Shown: one piece after another, positions 16,267-24,395 of the stretch
Layout: each line of letters begins with the position of its first letter
Numbering within the stretch: the first letter of the stretch is position 1
Made by a program: the position numbers and the translations under genes
NCBI GenBank assembly: GCA_964560875.1
Contig: CAZLMW010000001.1
Span: 124,001-188,000, forward strand
DNA: 64,000 nt
Direction: 5' to 3'
Source of the DNA: CAZLMW01 sp964560875
Lineage (GTDB): Bacteria > Myxococcota_A > UBA9042
The notes under the pieces: generated by a model
The model's database searches: none
What the model was told of the DNA's origin: nothing
Seen by the model: the letters and a program-made list of their open reading frames with translations, nothing else

Positions 16267-17093
16267 AGACAGGTCTGCGTGTCCTCCTCGCGCTTGGCGT
16301 CGCGACGGCCCTATCCGGCTGTGGCGGCACCGAGGTCAAAAAGCGTGATTCCGGCTACATCGACCAGATGCATTTTGTGGATGACAGCGCCGTCGAACCT
16401 GTAAGGCCGCGGCCCAAGCGACAACCATCCACGACCGCCAAGTTCTCCAACGCCACGCACGGTGTCTCGCTCAAGGCCCGGTGCGCCAACGACAAACAGT
16501 CCGCCGCGGTGAGCGAGGGTCGGGCGTCCAACGGCCGTCTGCTAGACGGATGCGAATTGCCCGCCCGTGGAACCGGTTACGAGCGCAAGAACCGCAACGG
16601 GTGGGGCACCGATCAGACTGTGGCGCTGGTGCAATGGGCGTCGTCGCAGGTGGTGTCGTTGTATCCAAAGACCGTGCGCGTGGTTGTCGGGGCCATCTCG
16701 CGACAGCACGGCGGACGCCTCGGCAAGCACAAGTCTCATCAATCCGGACGCGACGTCGACATCGGCTATTTCGCGTCGAACAATCGCGCGCTCCCCCACT
16801 TTCGCAGGATGGGCCCTGGCAACCTCGACGTGCAAAAGAGCTGGGCGCTGATCGGCGCGCTGCTGTCGACCGGACGCGTGCAGTACATCTTCATGGACTA
16901 CAACCTGCAGGCCCTGTTTCACCAGTTTCTGCGCGACCGAGGTACGCAGCCGCACGTCCTCGCCCGAATCTTCCAGTTTCCCGCCGGACGCGCGGTACGA
17001 CGTGGCATCATCCGCCACGCCCGGGGACACGCCGACCATTTCCACGTCCGCTTCCGCTGCCCAGTCCCCGGCGAAGATGGCTGCGTCGAGTAG
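16263..17093 (+). CDS. mepA: Penicillin-insensitive murein endopeptidase MepA-like lipoprotein
   Basis: MepA-family (M74) zinc peptidases cut D-Ala-mDAP cross-links in peptidoglycan. The catalytic core is clear: KSHQSGRDVDIGY supplies a His and an Asp zinc ligand, and HADHFHVRF the C-terminal ligands. The N-terminus has a signal with lipobox LSGC (about residues 18-21), so this copy is membrane-anchored, unlike the soluble periplasmic E. coli enzyme. The product has 276 residues. The GTG start overlaps the ptsI stop (GTGA), which ties its translation to the phosphotransferase cluster. Confidence 0.87.
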   Translation: MKTGLRVLLALGVATALSGCGGTEVKKRDSGYIDQMHFVDDSAVEPVRPRPKRQPSTTAKFSNATHGVSLKARCANDKQSAAVSEGRASNGRLLDGCELPARGTGYERKNRNGWGTDQTVALVQWASSQVVSLYPKTVRVVVGAISRQHGGRLGKHKSHQSGRDVDIGYFASNNRALPHFRRMGPGNLDVQKSWALIGALLSTGRVQYIFMDYNLQALFHQFLRDRGTQPHVLARIFQFPAGRAVRRGIIRHARGHADHFHVRFRCPVPGEDGCVE

Positions 17094-17129
17094 CTGCGCA
17101 GCCCTGGCAGCCGCCGAATCGAGGAACGA

Positions 17130-17777
17130 ATGACCGATAAGCCCAAGAAGAAACGCGCCACCGCGGCCGAGCTCGCCGAAGAGCTCGACAGCGTGAAAAA
17201 AGAGATCGCGGAGCTGCGCGACGAGGTCCAGCGCGGTCTCCGCTTTTGTCATGTGGTGATGACGAACAACACCGCGCTCGCCAAGGACGCGACCCATACC
17301 GTCAACGGACTCGGCCACGCGCTCGCGAGCGACGGATCGATCGACACCAACGCGGTCATCCGGGCGCGCGATGCGTACTGGCAACGGAGCAAACCGCCGG
17401 AAGTTCGAGCGACGCTCGCGGCGGCCGTGGACAAGTACGACGAGACGCAGCCGACCGCGAAGATCGATTGCGCATCGCGGCTCCACCTGTGCCGGGCGGC
17501 TTGTTGTCGTCTCGGCTACGTGCTCAGCAACCAGGATCTCGGCGAGGGCGTTATCAAGTGGGACTACGGCCAGCCGTACCTCATCAAGCGCGACGTGGAC
17601 GGCTGGTGCGTTCATCTCAACAGCGGCTGTCAGTGTTCGGTTTACGCGCAACGCCCGATGACTTGCCGCGGCTACGATTGCCGCCAAAATGGGGAGATCT
17701 GGGTGGATTTTACCCAGGGAATCGTCCACCCGCGGGTCGCCCAATTGCCGCCCGTGCAACGACCTGCATCAACCTGA
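17130..17777 (+). CDS. YkgJ-family cysteine-cluster protein
   Basis: The 215-residue product has an N-terminal charged, coiled-coil-like segment (residues about 5-40, rich in Glu and Lys). A C-terminal YkgJ/FliB-type domain follows, with the cysteine pattern CRAACCRL, WCVHL...GCQCSVY, RPMTC and YDCR. These cysteines are thought to bind an iron-sulfur cluster or zinc. The function of most members is unknown; a few are linked to lysine methylation of flagellin. ATG 17130 has an excellent GAGGAA site three bases upstream. The gene ends 8 nt before a convergent gene. Confidence 0.8.
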   Translation: MTDKPKKKRATAAELAEELDSVKKEIAELRDEVQRGLRFCHVVMTNNTALAKDATHTVNGLGHALASDGSIDTNAVIRARDAYWQRSKPPEVRATLAAAVDKYDETQPTAKIDCASRLHLCRAACCRLGYVLSNQDLGEGVIKWDYGQPYLIKRDVDGWCVHLNSGCQCSVYAQRPMTCRGYDCRQNGEIWVDFTQGIVHPRVAQLPPVQRPAST

Positions 17778-17785
17778 ATAGGACG

Positions 17786-18481
17786 TCATCGACCCAGCAC
17801 GTCGTACCAGCGCCACGAGACGAACGCGGAAAGCCGGCGATCACCGGCGACTTGGTCATCCGATCCGGCGGAGAGCCATCGTTCGCTCGCTCGAATGGTG
17901 AGCCAGACGCCGCCCGATGCCTGCAGCGACATCAGCGGGATGTCGGCTCCCACACCGATGACTTTGCGGAGTCCGAACCCGGCGTCGTTCACGTGCGTGA
18001 TGTCCGCTCCGAGCAAACCATGAAGGCCCGCGGCGATGACCCCAAGCACGTTGTTCCAGACAAGTCCGGCGAAGAATGGGTGGAGGTTGAGCTGCAATCC
18101 AGCGGCCAGGCGTCTTTGCGCCGTGCGTTCGGGGCCGAGTTGGACGAGCCCAGCGTCCAGAAACGCTTCGAGGTCGAAGATCTGCAGGACGGGGCTCCAT
18201 CGCGCCGCCAGTCGGGCGTCGAGCCCGGGGCTGTGTGCGGTGGGATCGTCGGCGAACAAGAGGCCCCCGCCGGCCGCGATCGCCGCGTACTGGCCGGTGT
18301 ACATCGGGCTACGAGGGGGTTCAGGCTGCGGGTTTACCGTGTGCAGCGGCGGTCGACTCGACGGGTCTTCGGGCGGCAACTCATCACCGAAAACGCAGGT
18401 CGCATGGACCGTCAGCACGCAGAGGACGGCGAGGCTCGTCGCGGTTTGGACTCTGTGTAGCCGGCGACTGTACGACGTCAC
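17786..18481 (-). CDS. Exported protein of unknown function, probably beta-strand rich
   Basis: I do not recognise this 231-residue protein. It starts with a signal peptide (SLAVLCVLTVHATCVFG, cleavage likely before DELPP) and a proline-rich stretch. The rest alternates hydrophobic and polar residues with many Gly and aromatic residues, and ends in VSWRWYDVLGR. That could fit an outer-membrane or periplasmic beta-structure. The GTG start overlaps the stop of the upstream cytochrome gene (GTGA), so the two are likely co-expressed and it may assist or anchor that cytochrome. The much longer frame upstream of 18481 lies antisense to no gene but inside the cytochrome gene in another frame and is not credible. 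Confidence 0.6.
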   Translation of the reverse strand: MTSYSRRLHRVQTATSLAVLCVLTVHATCVFGDELPPEDPSSRPPLHTVNPQPEPPRSPMYTGQYAAIAAGGGLLFADDPTAHSPGLDARLAARWSPVLQIFDLEAFLDAGLVQLGPERTAQRRLAAGLQLNLHPFFAGLVWNNVLGVIAAGLHGLLGADITHVNDAGFGLRKVIGVGADIPLMSLQASGGVWLTIRASERWLSAGSDDQVAGDRRLSAFVSWRWYDVLGR

Positions 18482-20118
18482 GGCTTGGGCGCAGGGAGGC
18501 CGTGACCGGGGACGATGAGCCGGCGTCGATAGGCCTCGAATGCAAAGCGGGGCGCGTGCTCGGGCGTATGGCAGCCGAGGCAGACCGACTCGCCGGGCTT
18601 GTTGACCATCATGCTCTTGGTCCCGCCGGCGGGCGCCGCGACGTGTTTGCCGCCGGGACCGTGACAGGCCTCGCACTGGACCGAGGAGAACTTGTCGATG
18701 TTGCCAAAGGCGCTGCCACCGGGCTTTCCAAACGCAGTGCTGTGGCACGAAACGCAGTCGAGGTCGCGGGTCTTGCCGTCCTTTTCGAGCGTCTTCCAGG
18801 CGTGGCTATGCAGGTCCTTTGCGACGAATGCCGCGGCCTTGATGTGGCAGGCGAGGCAAACTTCGGAGCCGACATAAGGGGTGTCGTCTTTGCCGGCGGG
18901 AACGGGGTCCTTGGCGGCTTCGGCGTTGATGGCAGCGACGCGCTTGTCGTACTTTTTCACCACCGCCTCGACGCTCTCGTCAGCGGCGGCCGACCAGGGC
19001 AAACCGATCGATGCGTACGCGGCGAGCCGTCCGTCCGGCAGCTGCTTGTCGGCCGATTCGCGGGCGGCCTTGAGGCGCTTTTCGAGCTCGCGGCGTTGCT
19101 TCTTGAAGAACGGCAGCGCGCGTTCCATGGCGACCGTCTTTCGGGCACCGGCCGCAAAGCGCTTGATGTCCTTGTCGACCGATACGAGACGCGCATTGAT
19201 TCGGGTCGCTGCGCCCGGGAGAAAAGGCGAGACGTCATGCCATCGCCCTCTGTGGCCGGGAACCAGGGTCAGCATGGCCATGTAAGCCCCGTGGCGTGGC
19301 GCGCGGAGGATGAAGGCGTCGTCGTCGGGATCGAGCTCTTCGACGGGTTCGCTGCGGGCGGGAACGGAGCCGACAACGACAACATCGAGCTCGGGGATGG
19401 CGCGAGACAGGCGACGGGTGTGGCGCATGCCGAGGTTGCTTAGGGCGACGACGATGCTGGCGCCGTCAGACTTGAGCTTGAGCGCGATTGCCTTGAGCGA
19501 CGCGTTGCGCGCCTTGGTGTCGGCGAAATCACCCTCATCGACCGCGATGATACCGACCTGGACCCCGCTGGCCGTGGTGACGACCCGCGACTTCTTGGCG
19601 CGCGCGACCGATGGCTTGGCGGCCGCGGAGAGCACCGGCCACCTGGCCTTGGCATAGAGATCTGTGGCGACATCGCCGCCGTCCTTCAGATCGGCCGATG
19701 AAAGCGCGACGGCGGCGACATCGAGGCCATCGAGGATCGCGGAAAACGTGCGCATCCGCTCACGGCGCTGAGCGACCTGCTGGGGGCGTGGTTTTTCGTC
19801 TTCGACAAGCAGTCGACCGGCGTGAACCAAGACGACGGAATTATCGGCGCGACGCAGGTCAGCAAGAAACCGAGCGTTGCGCTCGATGCCGCCGCGTTGG
19901 AGCTCTTCGGTGCATCCACAAGGCTTGAGGATCGCCTGCCAATCGGACAGCGCGACGATGGTGACGTGAGGTCTGGCGAGCAGCGTCTTGGCTTGTCCAG
20001 CCTTTTTCGCGACGCCCTGGGGCGCGGTCGACGGGCTCTTCTGTTTGCCGCAACAGGCCGCGAACGCCGCCAATATGACGGCGACAACGAGAGTCAGGGG
20101 CAGGTTCGGTTTGGACAA
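18478..20118 (-). CDS. UshA-like domain fused to a four-heme cytochrome c554-type domain (lipoprotein)
   Basis: The product has about 546 residues. After a hydrophobic signal with a lipobox-like end (AFAACC), residues about 45-350 resemble the UshA-like metallophosphatase-derived (seleno)protein family. The redox-type motif is KPCGC followed by RGGIERNARFL. A helical segment comes next (about 350-430), and then a multiheme domain with four CxxCH sites: CLACH, CVSCH, CEACH and CLGCH. The last parts look like cytochrome c554. The protein should sit outside the inner membrane and transfer electrons; the substrate is unknown. The start is uncertain. I use TTG 20118, which begins the signal peptide and leaves 25 nt to the upstream gene; the frame stays open to 20229. 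A paralogue without hemes and with TGA in place of the last Cys codon lies at 43050-44483. Confidence 0.82.
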   Translation of the reverse strand: MSKPNLPLTLVVAVILAAFAACCGKQKSPSTAPQGVAKKAGQAKTLLARPHVTIVALSDWQAILKPCGCTEELQRGGIERNARFLADLRRADNSVVLVHAGRLLVEDEKPRPQQVAQRRERMRTFSAILDGLDVAAVALSSADLKDGGDVATDLYAKARWPVLSAAAKPSVARAKKSRVVTTASGVQVGIIAVDEGDFADTKARNASLKAIALKLKSDGASIVVALSNLGMRHTRRLSRAIPELDVVVVGSVPARSEPVEELDPDDDAFILRAPRHGAYMAMLTLVPGHRGRWHDVSPFLPGAATRINARLVSVDKDIKRFAAGARKTVAMERALPFFKKQRRELEKRLKAARESADKQLPDGRLAAYASIGLPWSAAADESVEAVVKKYDKRVAAINAEAAKDPVPAGKDDTPYVGSEVCLACHIKAAAFVAKDLHSHAWKTLEKDGKTRDLDCVSCHSTAFGKPGGSAFGNIDKFSSVQCEACHGPGGKHVAAPAGGTKSMMVNKPGESVCLGCHTPEHAPRFAFEAYRRRLIVPGHGLPAPKP

Positions 20119-20143
20119 GGTCCGGCCGAGCGAAACGCCTCGA

Positions 20144-21037
20144 TCAGCGGCGGATCGTAGCGTTGGGATGGCTGTAGATCTTGGCCGGCGGCTGGTTGCA
20201 GCGGGCCTTGGAGCGACTCGGGTAGACATCGGTCACGACGAACGAGCCGCCACGCAGACCGAGGACCTTGCCCTTCGCGCCCCGACGCACGCCCTTGTTG
20301 GCGCCGACGTTGATGATGAGCAGCGAGCCGGTTCCAGCCGCGCGAGCGTCGATGATCTTGGCCTTGATGGGTCCGAGCTTCTCGACGCACTTGCCACCCT
20401 TGTAGACATGGCCCTTCGGGCAACGGGGACGCGGCTTGAAGCAGCGACCGGTCTTGCGGCTGCAGATCTGACCGGACGGACAATGCACGCCCTTGCACTT
20501 GTTGCCCGAGGGCGCGGGCTTGCTGCTGCGTCGGACACAACGCTTGTCGATGCAGTCCTCGTTATCGCTGCACTCCGCGCACGGATCGGAGCCCCAATCG
20601 ACCTCGACCGCGTATTCGCCCTTGCCGCGGGTCGCGCGAAAACGAATCAGGTATTTCATGTCCGACTCGACCTCGAAGCGGAACTTCAGCGTGCCGCTGC
20701 CGGTCGGAAGGGCCTTTTCAGCGATGCGATCACCGACCTCGGTATAGATGGTGACGTGCCCGGCGAGCGATGATTCTTCCCACTTGCCCACCGAGATGCG
20801 CATCTCCATGCGTCCGGCGCGATCAGGCTGCACGAAGCGCCAGTCCTCTTTGTCGCCAACCCGTGGATTCAGCTTGTCCTCGGTCGGCCCCATCTTCGAA
20901 AACGGGCGCGCATGGTTGCGATCACCGTCGCCGTCGGGATCTTTGAGGTGTTGCCCGCTGCACCCGATCGCGACGGCCATGGCGAGCGCGGTGAAGACGA
21001 AAACGAGCTGGGTCCAAGGGGTAGATCGGATACGCAT
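20144..21037 (-). CDS. Lipoprotein with beta-sandwich and cysteine-rich segments
   Basis: The 297-residue product begins MRIRSTPW, followed by a hydrophobic stretch and lipobox AIGC. Residues about 55-145 look like a pre-peptidase C-terminal-type beta-sandwich (DWRFVQPDRAG, ISVGKWEESS, YLIRFRA). A cysteine-rich segment with EGF/Dickkopf-like spacing follows (CAECSDNEDCIDKRC, CPSGQICSRKTGRC). The C-terminal 80 residues hold a small beta-domain (LLIINVGANKGVRRGAKGKV) that resembles SH3-like repeats. I chose ATG 21037; a start 12 codons earlier is also possible. It is the first gene of a minus-strand group with the multiheme cytochrome. No function is known. Confidence 0.7.
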   Translation of the reverse strand: MRIRSTPWTQLVFVFTALAMAVAIGCSGQHLKDPDGDGDRNHARPFSKMGPTEDKLNPRVGDKEDWRFVQPDRAGRMEMRISVGKWEESSLAGHVTIYTEVGDRIAEKALPTGSGTLKFRFEVESDMKYLIRFRATRGKGEYAVEVDWGSDPCAECSDNEDCIDKRCVRRSSKPAPSGNKCKGVHCPSGQICSRKTGRCFKPRPRCPKGHVYKGGKCVEKLGPIKAKIIDARAAGTGSLLIINVGANKGVRRGAKGKVLGLRGGSFVVTDVYPSRSKARCNQPPAKIYSHPNATIRR

Positions 21038-21290
21038 ATTCTGGGGAGCCTGCAGTGCCTGCGTAGCCATCAAGCTTGTGTCGGCCGGGGTGTCGTCAGG
21101 GCGCGGATGCTGCTGAAAGACGATGCGGCGATGCGTTTGTGTCGCCGATTGTGACCGCTGAAGGGTGGCTACTGAAGTGTGGCTTCGGGTGAACGAGTTC
21201 GCGTTGCGTGGAAACGCTAGGACAGTAACGGTGGGGTCGATGGTGGTCAAGGAAGGGGCCCTCCGGTACAAGGCGCAACTCGGAGCAAAC
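21038..21290. other. Divergent intergenic region
   Basis: These 253 nt separate the minus-strand lipoprotein/cytochrome group from the plus-strand RdgB-RsmB gene. The frame upstream of 21291 is open but has no family resemblance. I saw no convincing promoter pair and no structured RNA. Confidence 0.3.
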
Positions 21291-23417
21291 ATGGTCAGGC
21301 CCCCCAAGAGAAGAGATCGACGTGGTGGACGGCGCCGCGAACGCCATGGGCGCGGCGGTGGACCGGTCAAAAAACGGCCTGCGACGCCGCTGCAGAGCAT
21401 TCGCTTGCTGTTCGCCACCACCAACGCCGGTAAGTTGCGCGAGCTGCGCGGACTCGCCGGTCCCAGCGTCGAGGTCTTGAGCTCCGATGAAGCTCTCCCC
21501 GACGACCAACAGCTGCCCGAGTTCATCGAGGACGCGGATACCTTCGTTGGCAACGCGCTCAAGAAGGCTTGCAGCGCCCATCGCGTCACCGGACTGGACG
21601 TTGTCGCCGACGATTCCGGTCTTTGTGTCGACGCGCTCGACGGCGCGCCAGGCGTTATCAGCGCCCGATTTGCCGGTGCGGAAGCTTCGGATGACGCGAA
21701 CACGGCGCTTTTGTTGGAGCGACTTCACGGGGTGGAAACGTCGCGGCGCGGCGCGGGATTCATGTGCGCGCTCGTCCTGGTGGGTCCGTTGGCCGACGGA
21801 CCGCGCTGTGGTCGCACCGAAGACGGCATCGCATGGCGCGCGTTTTTCGGAAACGTGCGCGGTCGCATCACCGAGGAAAAAGCCGGCGCTGGCGGGTTTG
21901 GATATGACCCGGTTTTCTTTTCGCCCGAGCTCGGTATGACATTCGGCGAGGCCGGCGCAGACGCCAAGCAGAGCATCTCCCACCGCGGCCGCGCGCTCAG
22001 GCAATTGGCGGGATACCTGGTAGCCAAACGTGTCCGGGTCCGCAACGTTGGACGACCGCTGTTCTTGCGCCAGGTTGGCCTCAACGCCCTCGCGAGCGCG
22101 TTCGAAGACTTGATTCGCCGCAAGCTGCGCTACGCCGACAAGGCGATGGAGCTCGCCTTCGGCCAGCATCCCGAGCTCGGCGGCAAGGAACGCGCCGCGG
22201 TCGCCGACTTGTTCTGGAACGCCCTGCGCAAGTTCGATCACCTCACCTTCGCGGTCGCCGCCCTCACCGGCAACGACTCGTCCGATCCCCGCCAACTGCG
22301 CCCCCGCGACGCCGCATTACTCGCCACGATGGCCGCCGCATCTGTCGATCCGGCCGGAGCTCCTGTCCAATTCGGATCCGGCAAGATCAAGACCGCACTG
22401 GACGGCCTGCTCGATCGCCAAAAGGACCTCTCGGGGCGGATCCCGGTGCGCCGCGACGCGCTCATGAAGGCCCTGCACAAGGCCCACCGGCGGCTGCAGC
22501 GCGAGGTCGCTGACGGACGTTCCGGGTTTCATCCCGACTTCATCGCGGCGGCGCGCGACCAACTCGGTCCCGACCACGCGGCATGGGCGCTGGACTACCT
22601 GAATTCGCGCGGCCCGCTCACACTCCGAGCCCGCCCCGACCCCGGCGTCGACGCCGTCGCCCAAGAGCTGCACGACCATGGCATTCACGCGGTCCGCGGC
22701 ACCGGACCACACGATCTGATCTGCGTGCACAACGCGCGGGTGACCGTGCTGCCCGGTTTCAAGGCGGGACACTTCGAGATCCAGGACGCCGGCAGCCAAC
22801 GGATCGCGGTCGCAGTCCGCGCACGCCCCGGGCAGACCGTCATCGATTGGTGCGCGGGCGCCGGCGGCAAGACGCTCGCGATCGCGGCCGGCATGGAGGG
22901 ACACGGCAACCTCTTCGCGCTCGACATTCACAACGGCAGGCTCAACGAGTGCCGACGCCGACTGCAACGCGCGGGCGCCGATTGGGTCCAGGTCCTCAAC
23001 CACGGCAAGCGCCAGGGAAAGGACGACCGACTTCCCGCTGCAGACATCGTGCTGGTCGACGCTCCTTGTTCATCCTCCGGCGCGCTGCGACGCAACAGCG
23101 AGTTGAGATGGCACCTCGACAGCGACTGGCTGGACCGATTCGCCGACCAGCAGCTCGCCATCATCGAGCGGGCGGCGTTGCATGTGCGACCCGGTGGCCG
23201 ACTCGTGTACGCGACGTGCTCGATCCTGCCGGCCGAAAACGAAGTTGTGGCGCGACGCTTTGTCGATCCGCGTTCGGACTGGTCCATCGTGTCCGAGGAA
23301 CGGACAGGACCCGGTGATCCGACGCTGCGCGACGCCAATCCCCTTGCGGAGATCGGGCCCGATGGCTTCTACTTCGCGGTCCTCCAACGCCAAGAGGGCG
23401 CGCGGGAAACGCCATGA
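21291..23417 (+). CDS. Fusion protein: RdgB/Ham1-type NTP pyrophosphatase + RsmB-type rRNA cytosine-C5 methyltransferase
   Basis: The single 708-residue frame contains two complete enzymes. Residues about 36-245 are a Ham1/RdgB enzyme that hydrolyses dITP/XTP. Its motifs are FATTNAGKLRELRGL, DDSGLCVDALDGAPGV, GAGGFGYDPVFF and SHRGRALR. Residues about 250-700 are an RsmB/Sun-like m5C methyltransferase. It has an N-terminal NusB-like helical domain and SAM site DWCAGAGGKT (about 519). The PC motif is DAPCSSSGA (about 590) and the TC motif is YATCS, with nucleophile Cys about 643. No stop lies between them, and the junction has no start codon with a ribosome-binding site. ATG 21291 has GGAG at five bases. 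The N-terminal 35 residues are very basic. era follows with an ATGA overlap. Confidence 0.88.
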   Translation: MVRPPKRRDRRGGRRRERHGRGGGPVKKRPATPLQSIRLLFATTNAGKLRELRGLAGPSVEVLSSDEALPDDQQLPEFIEDADTFVGNALKKACSAHRVTGLDVVADDSGLCVDALDGAPGVISARFAGAEASDDANTALLLERLHGVETSRRGAGFMCALVLVGPLADGPRCGRTEDGIAWRAFFGNVRGRITEEKAGAGGFGYDPVFFSPELGMTFGEAGADAKQSISHRGRALRQLAGYLVAKRVRVRNVGRPLFLRQVGLNALASAFEDLIRRKLRYADKAMELAFGQHPELGGKERAAVADLFWNALRKFDHLTFAVAALTGNDSSDPRQLRPRDAALLATMAAASVDPAGAPVQFGSGKIKTALDGLLDRQKDLSGRIPVRRDALMKALHKAHRRLQREVADGRSGFHPDFIAAARDQLGPDHAAWALDYLNSRGPLTLRARPDPGVDAVAQELHDHGIHAVRGTGPHDLICVHNARVTVLPGFKAGHFEIQDAGSQRIAVAVRARPGQTVIDWCAGAGGKTLAIAAGMEGHGNLFALDIHNGRLNECRRRLQRAGADWVQVLNHGKRQGKDDRLPAADIVLVDAPCSSSGALRRNSELRWHLDSDWLDRFADQQLAIIERAALHVRPGGRLVYATCSILPAENEVVARRFVDPRSDWSIVSEERTGPGDPTLRDANPLAEIGPDGFYFAVLQRQEGARETP

Positions 23418-24391
23418 CCGACCAAACCACCAGCGTTCGCGAAGGTCACCGTTGCGGTTTCGCGACGCTGACGGGCCAGCCCAACGTCGGCAAGTCGACG
23501 CTGATCAACTCCCTGCTCGGCGAGAAGCTGGCGATCGTGTCGCCCAAACCCCAGACCACGCGCGACGAGATCCGCGGCGTGCTGACGATGCCGGACAAAC
23601 AAATCGTCTTCATCGACACCCCGGGCGTGCACCAGGCCCGATCGCCCCTCAACCGCGCGATGGTCGGTGTTGCGATCGACGCGCTCGAGTCTGTCGATGT
23701 GGTCGTGCTCGTGGTCGACGCAACCCGGGCGGCCAAGGCGGGCAAGAAGGCTGGCAAGAACGTTTTGCGGGATGAAGAAGGCGTCGACAGCCGCGTGCTC
23801 AAGGGCGATCGGCGCATCTTTCGCGCGGTGCAGAGATACAACACGCGCTTCCTTGTCGCGCTCAACAAGATCGATGTGGTCAACAAGCGCCACTTGCTTC
23901 CGGTAATGCAGGCCTACGCGACCCTGCCCGGTGTTGGCGCGATCGTGCCCATCTCGGCGCGCGAAGCCGACGGTCTCGACTTGCTGATCGACGCGATCGC
24001 CGAGTTCCTCCCCGAAGGCCCGCGGCTGTACGACGCGGACGCGCTGACGGATCGAACGGTGCGATTCCTCGCGGCTGAACTCATTCGCGAGCAGGTGTTC
24101 CTGAGGACGCGCGACGAGGTCCCGTACGGGGTCGCCGTCGAGATCGAGGTCTTCGAGGAGTCGCCGAACAGGACGCGTATCCAGGCCCTCATCCACGTCG
24201 AGAGGGCGTCGCAGCGCGGCATCTTGATCGGCAAGGGCGGCGCGATGATCAAGGCGATCGGCACCCAAGCAAGGGCCGAGATCGCGCAAATGCTCGGGCA
24301 GCCGGTGCACCTGGACCTGCTGGTTCGGGTCGAAGCGGCGTGGAGCGAACGACTCGCGGCGCTGCGGCGCTTCGGTTACGGGCAACGGTGA
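23414..24391 (+). CDS. era: GTPase Era
   Basis: Era binds the 3' end of 16S rRNA and helps mature the small subunit. The GTPase motifs are complete: GQPNVGKST (G1), QTTR (G2), DTPGV (G3), NKID (G4) and SAR (G5). The C-terminal KH domain contains ILIGKGGAMIKAIGTQAR. The 325-residue length exceeds the usual 300 because of a Lys-rich insertion (about residues 115-138) between G3 and G4. Its ATG overlaps the RdgB-RsmB stop, joining an rRNA methyltransferase and an rRNA-binding GTPase in one transcript. Confidence 0.96.
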   Translation: MTDQTTSVREGHRCGFATLTGQPNVGKSTLINSLLGEKLAIVSPKPQTTRDEIRGVLTMPDKQIVFIDTPGVHQARSPLNRAMVGVAIDALESVDVVVLVVDATRAAKAGKKAGKNVLRDEEGVDSRVLKGDRRIFRAVQRYNTRFLVALNKIDVVNKRHLLPVMQAYATLPGVGAIVPISAREADGLDLLIDAIAEFLPEGPRLYDADALTDRTVRFLAAELIREQVFLRTRDEVPYGVAVEIEVFEESPNRTRIQALIHVERASQRGILIGKGGAMIKAIGTQARAEIAQMLGQPVHLDLLVRVEAAWSERLAALRRFGYGQR

Positions 24392-24395
24392 TCAC

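Noticed and set aside
17130..17777. The YkgJ-type protein as a flagellin methylase.
   Set aside because: The cysteine domain is shared by many proteins of unknown role, and no flagellar gene is in the window.
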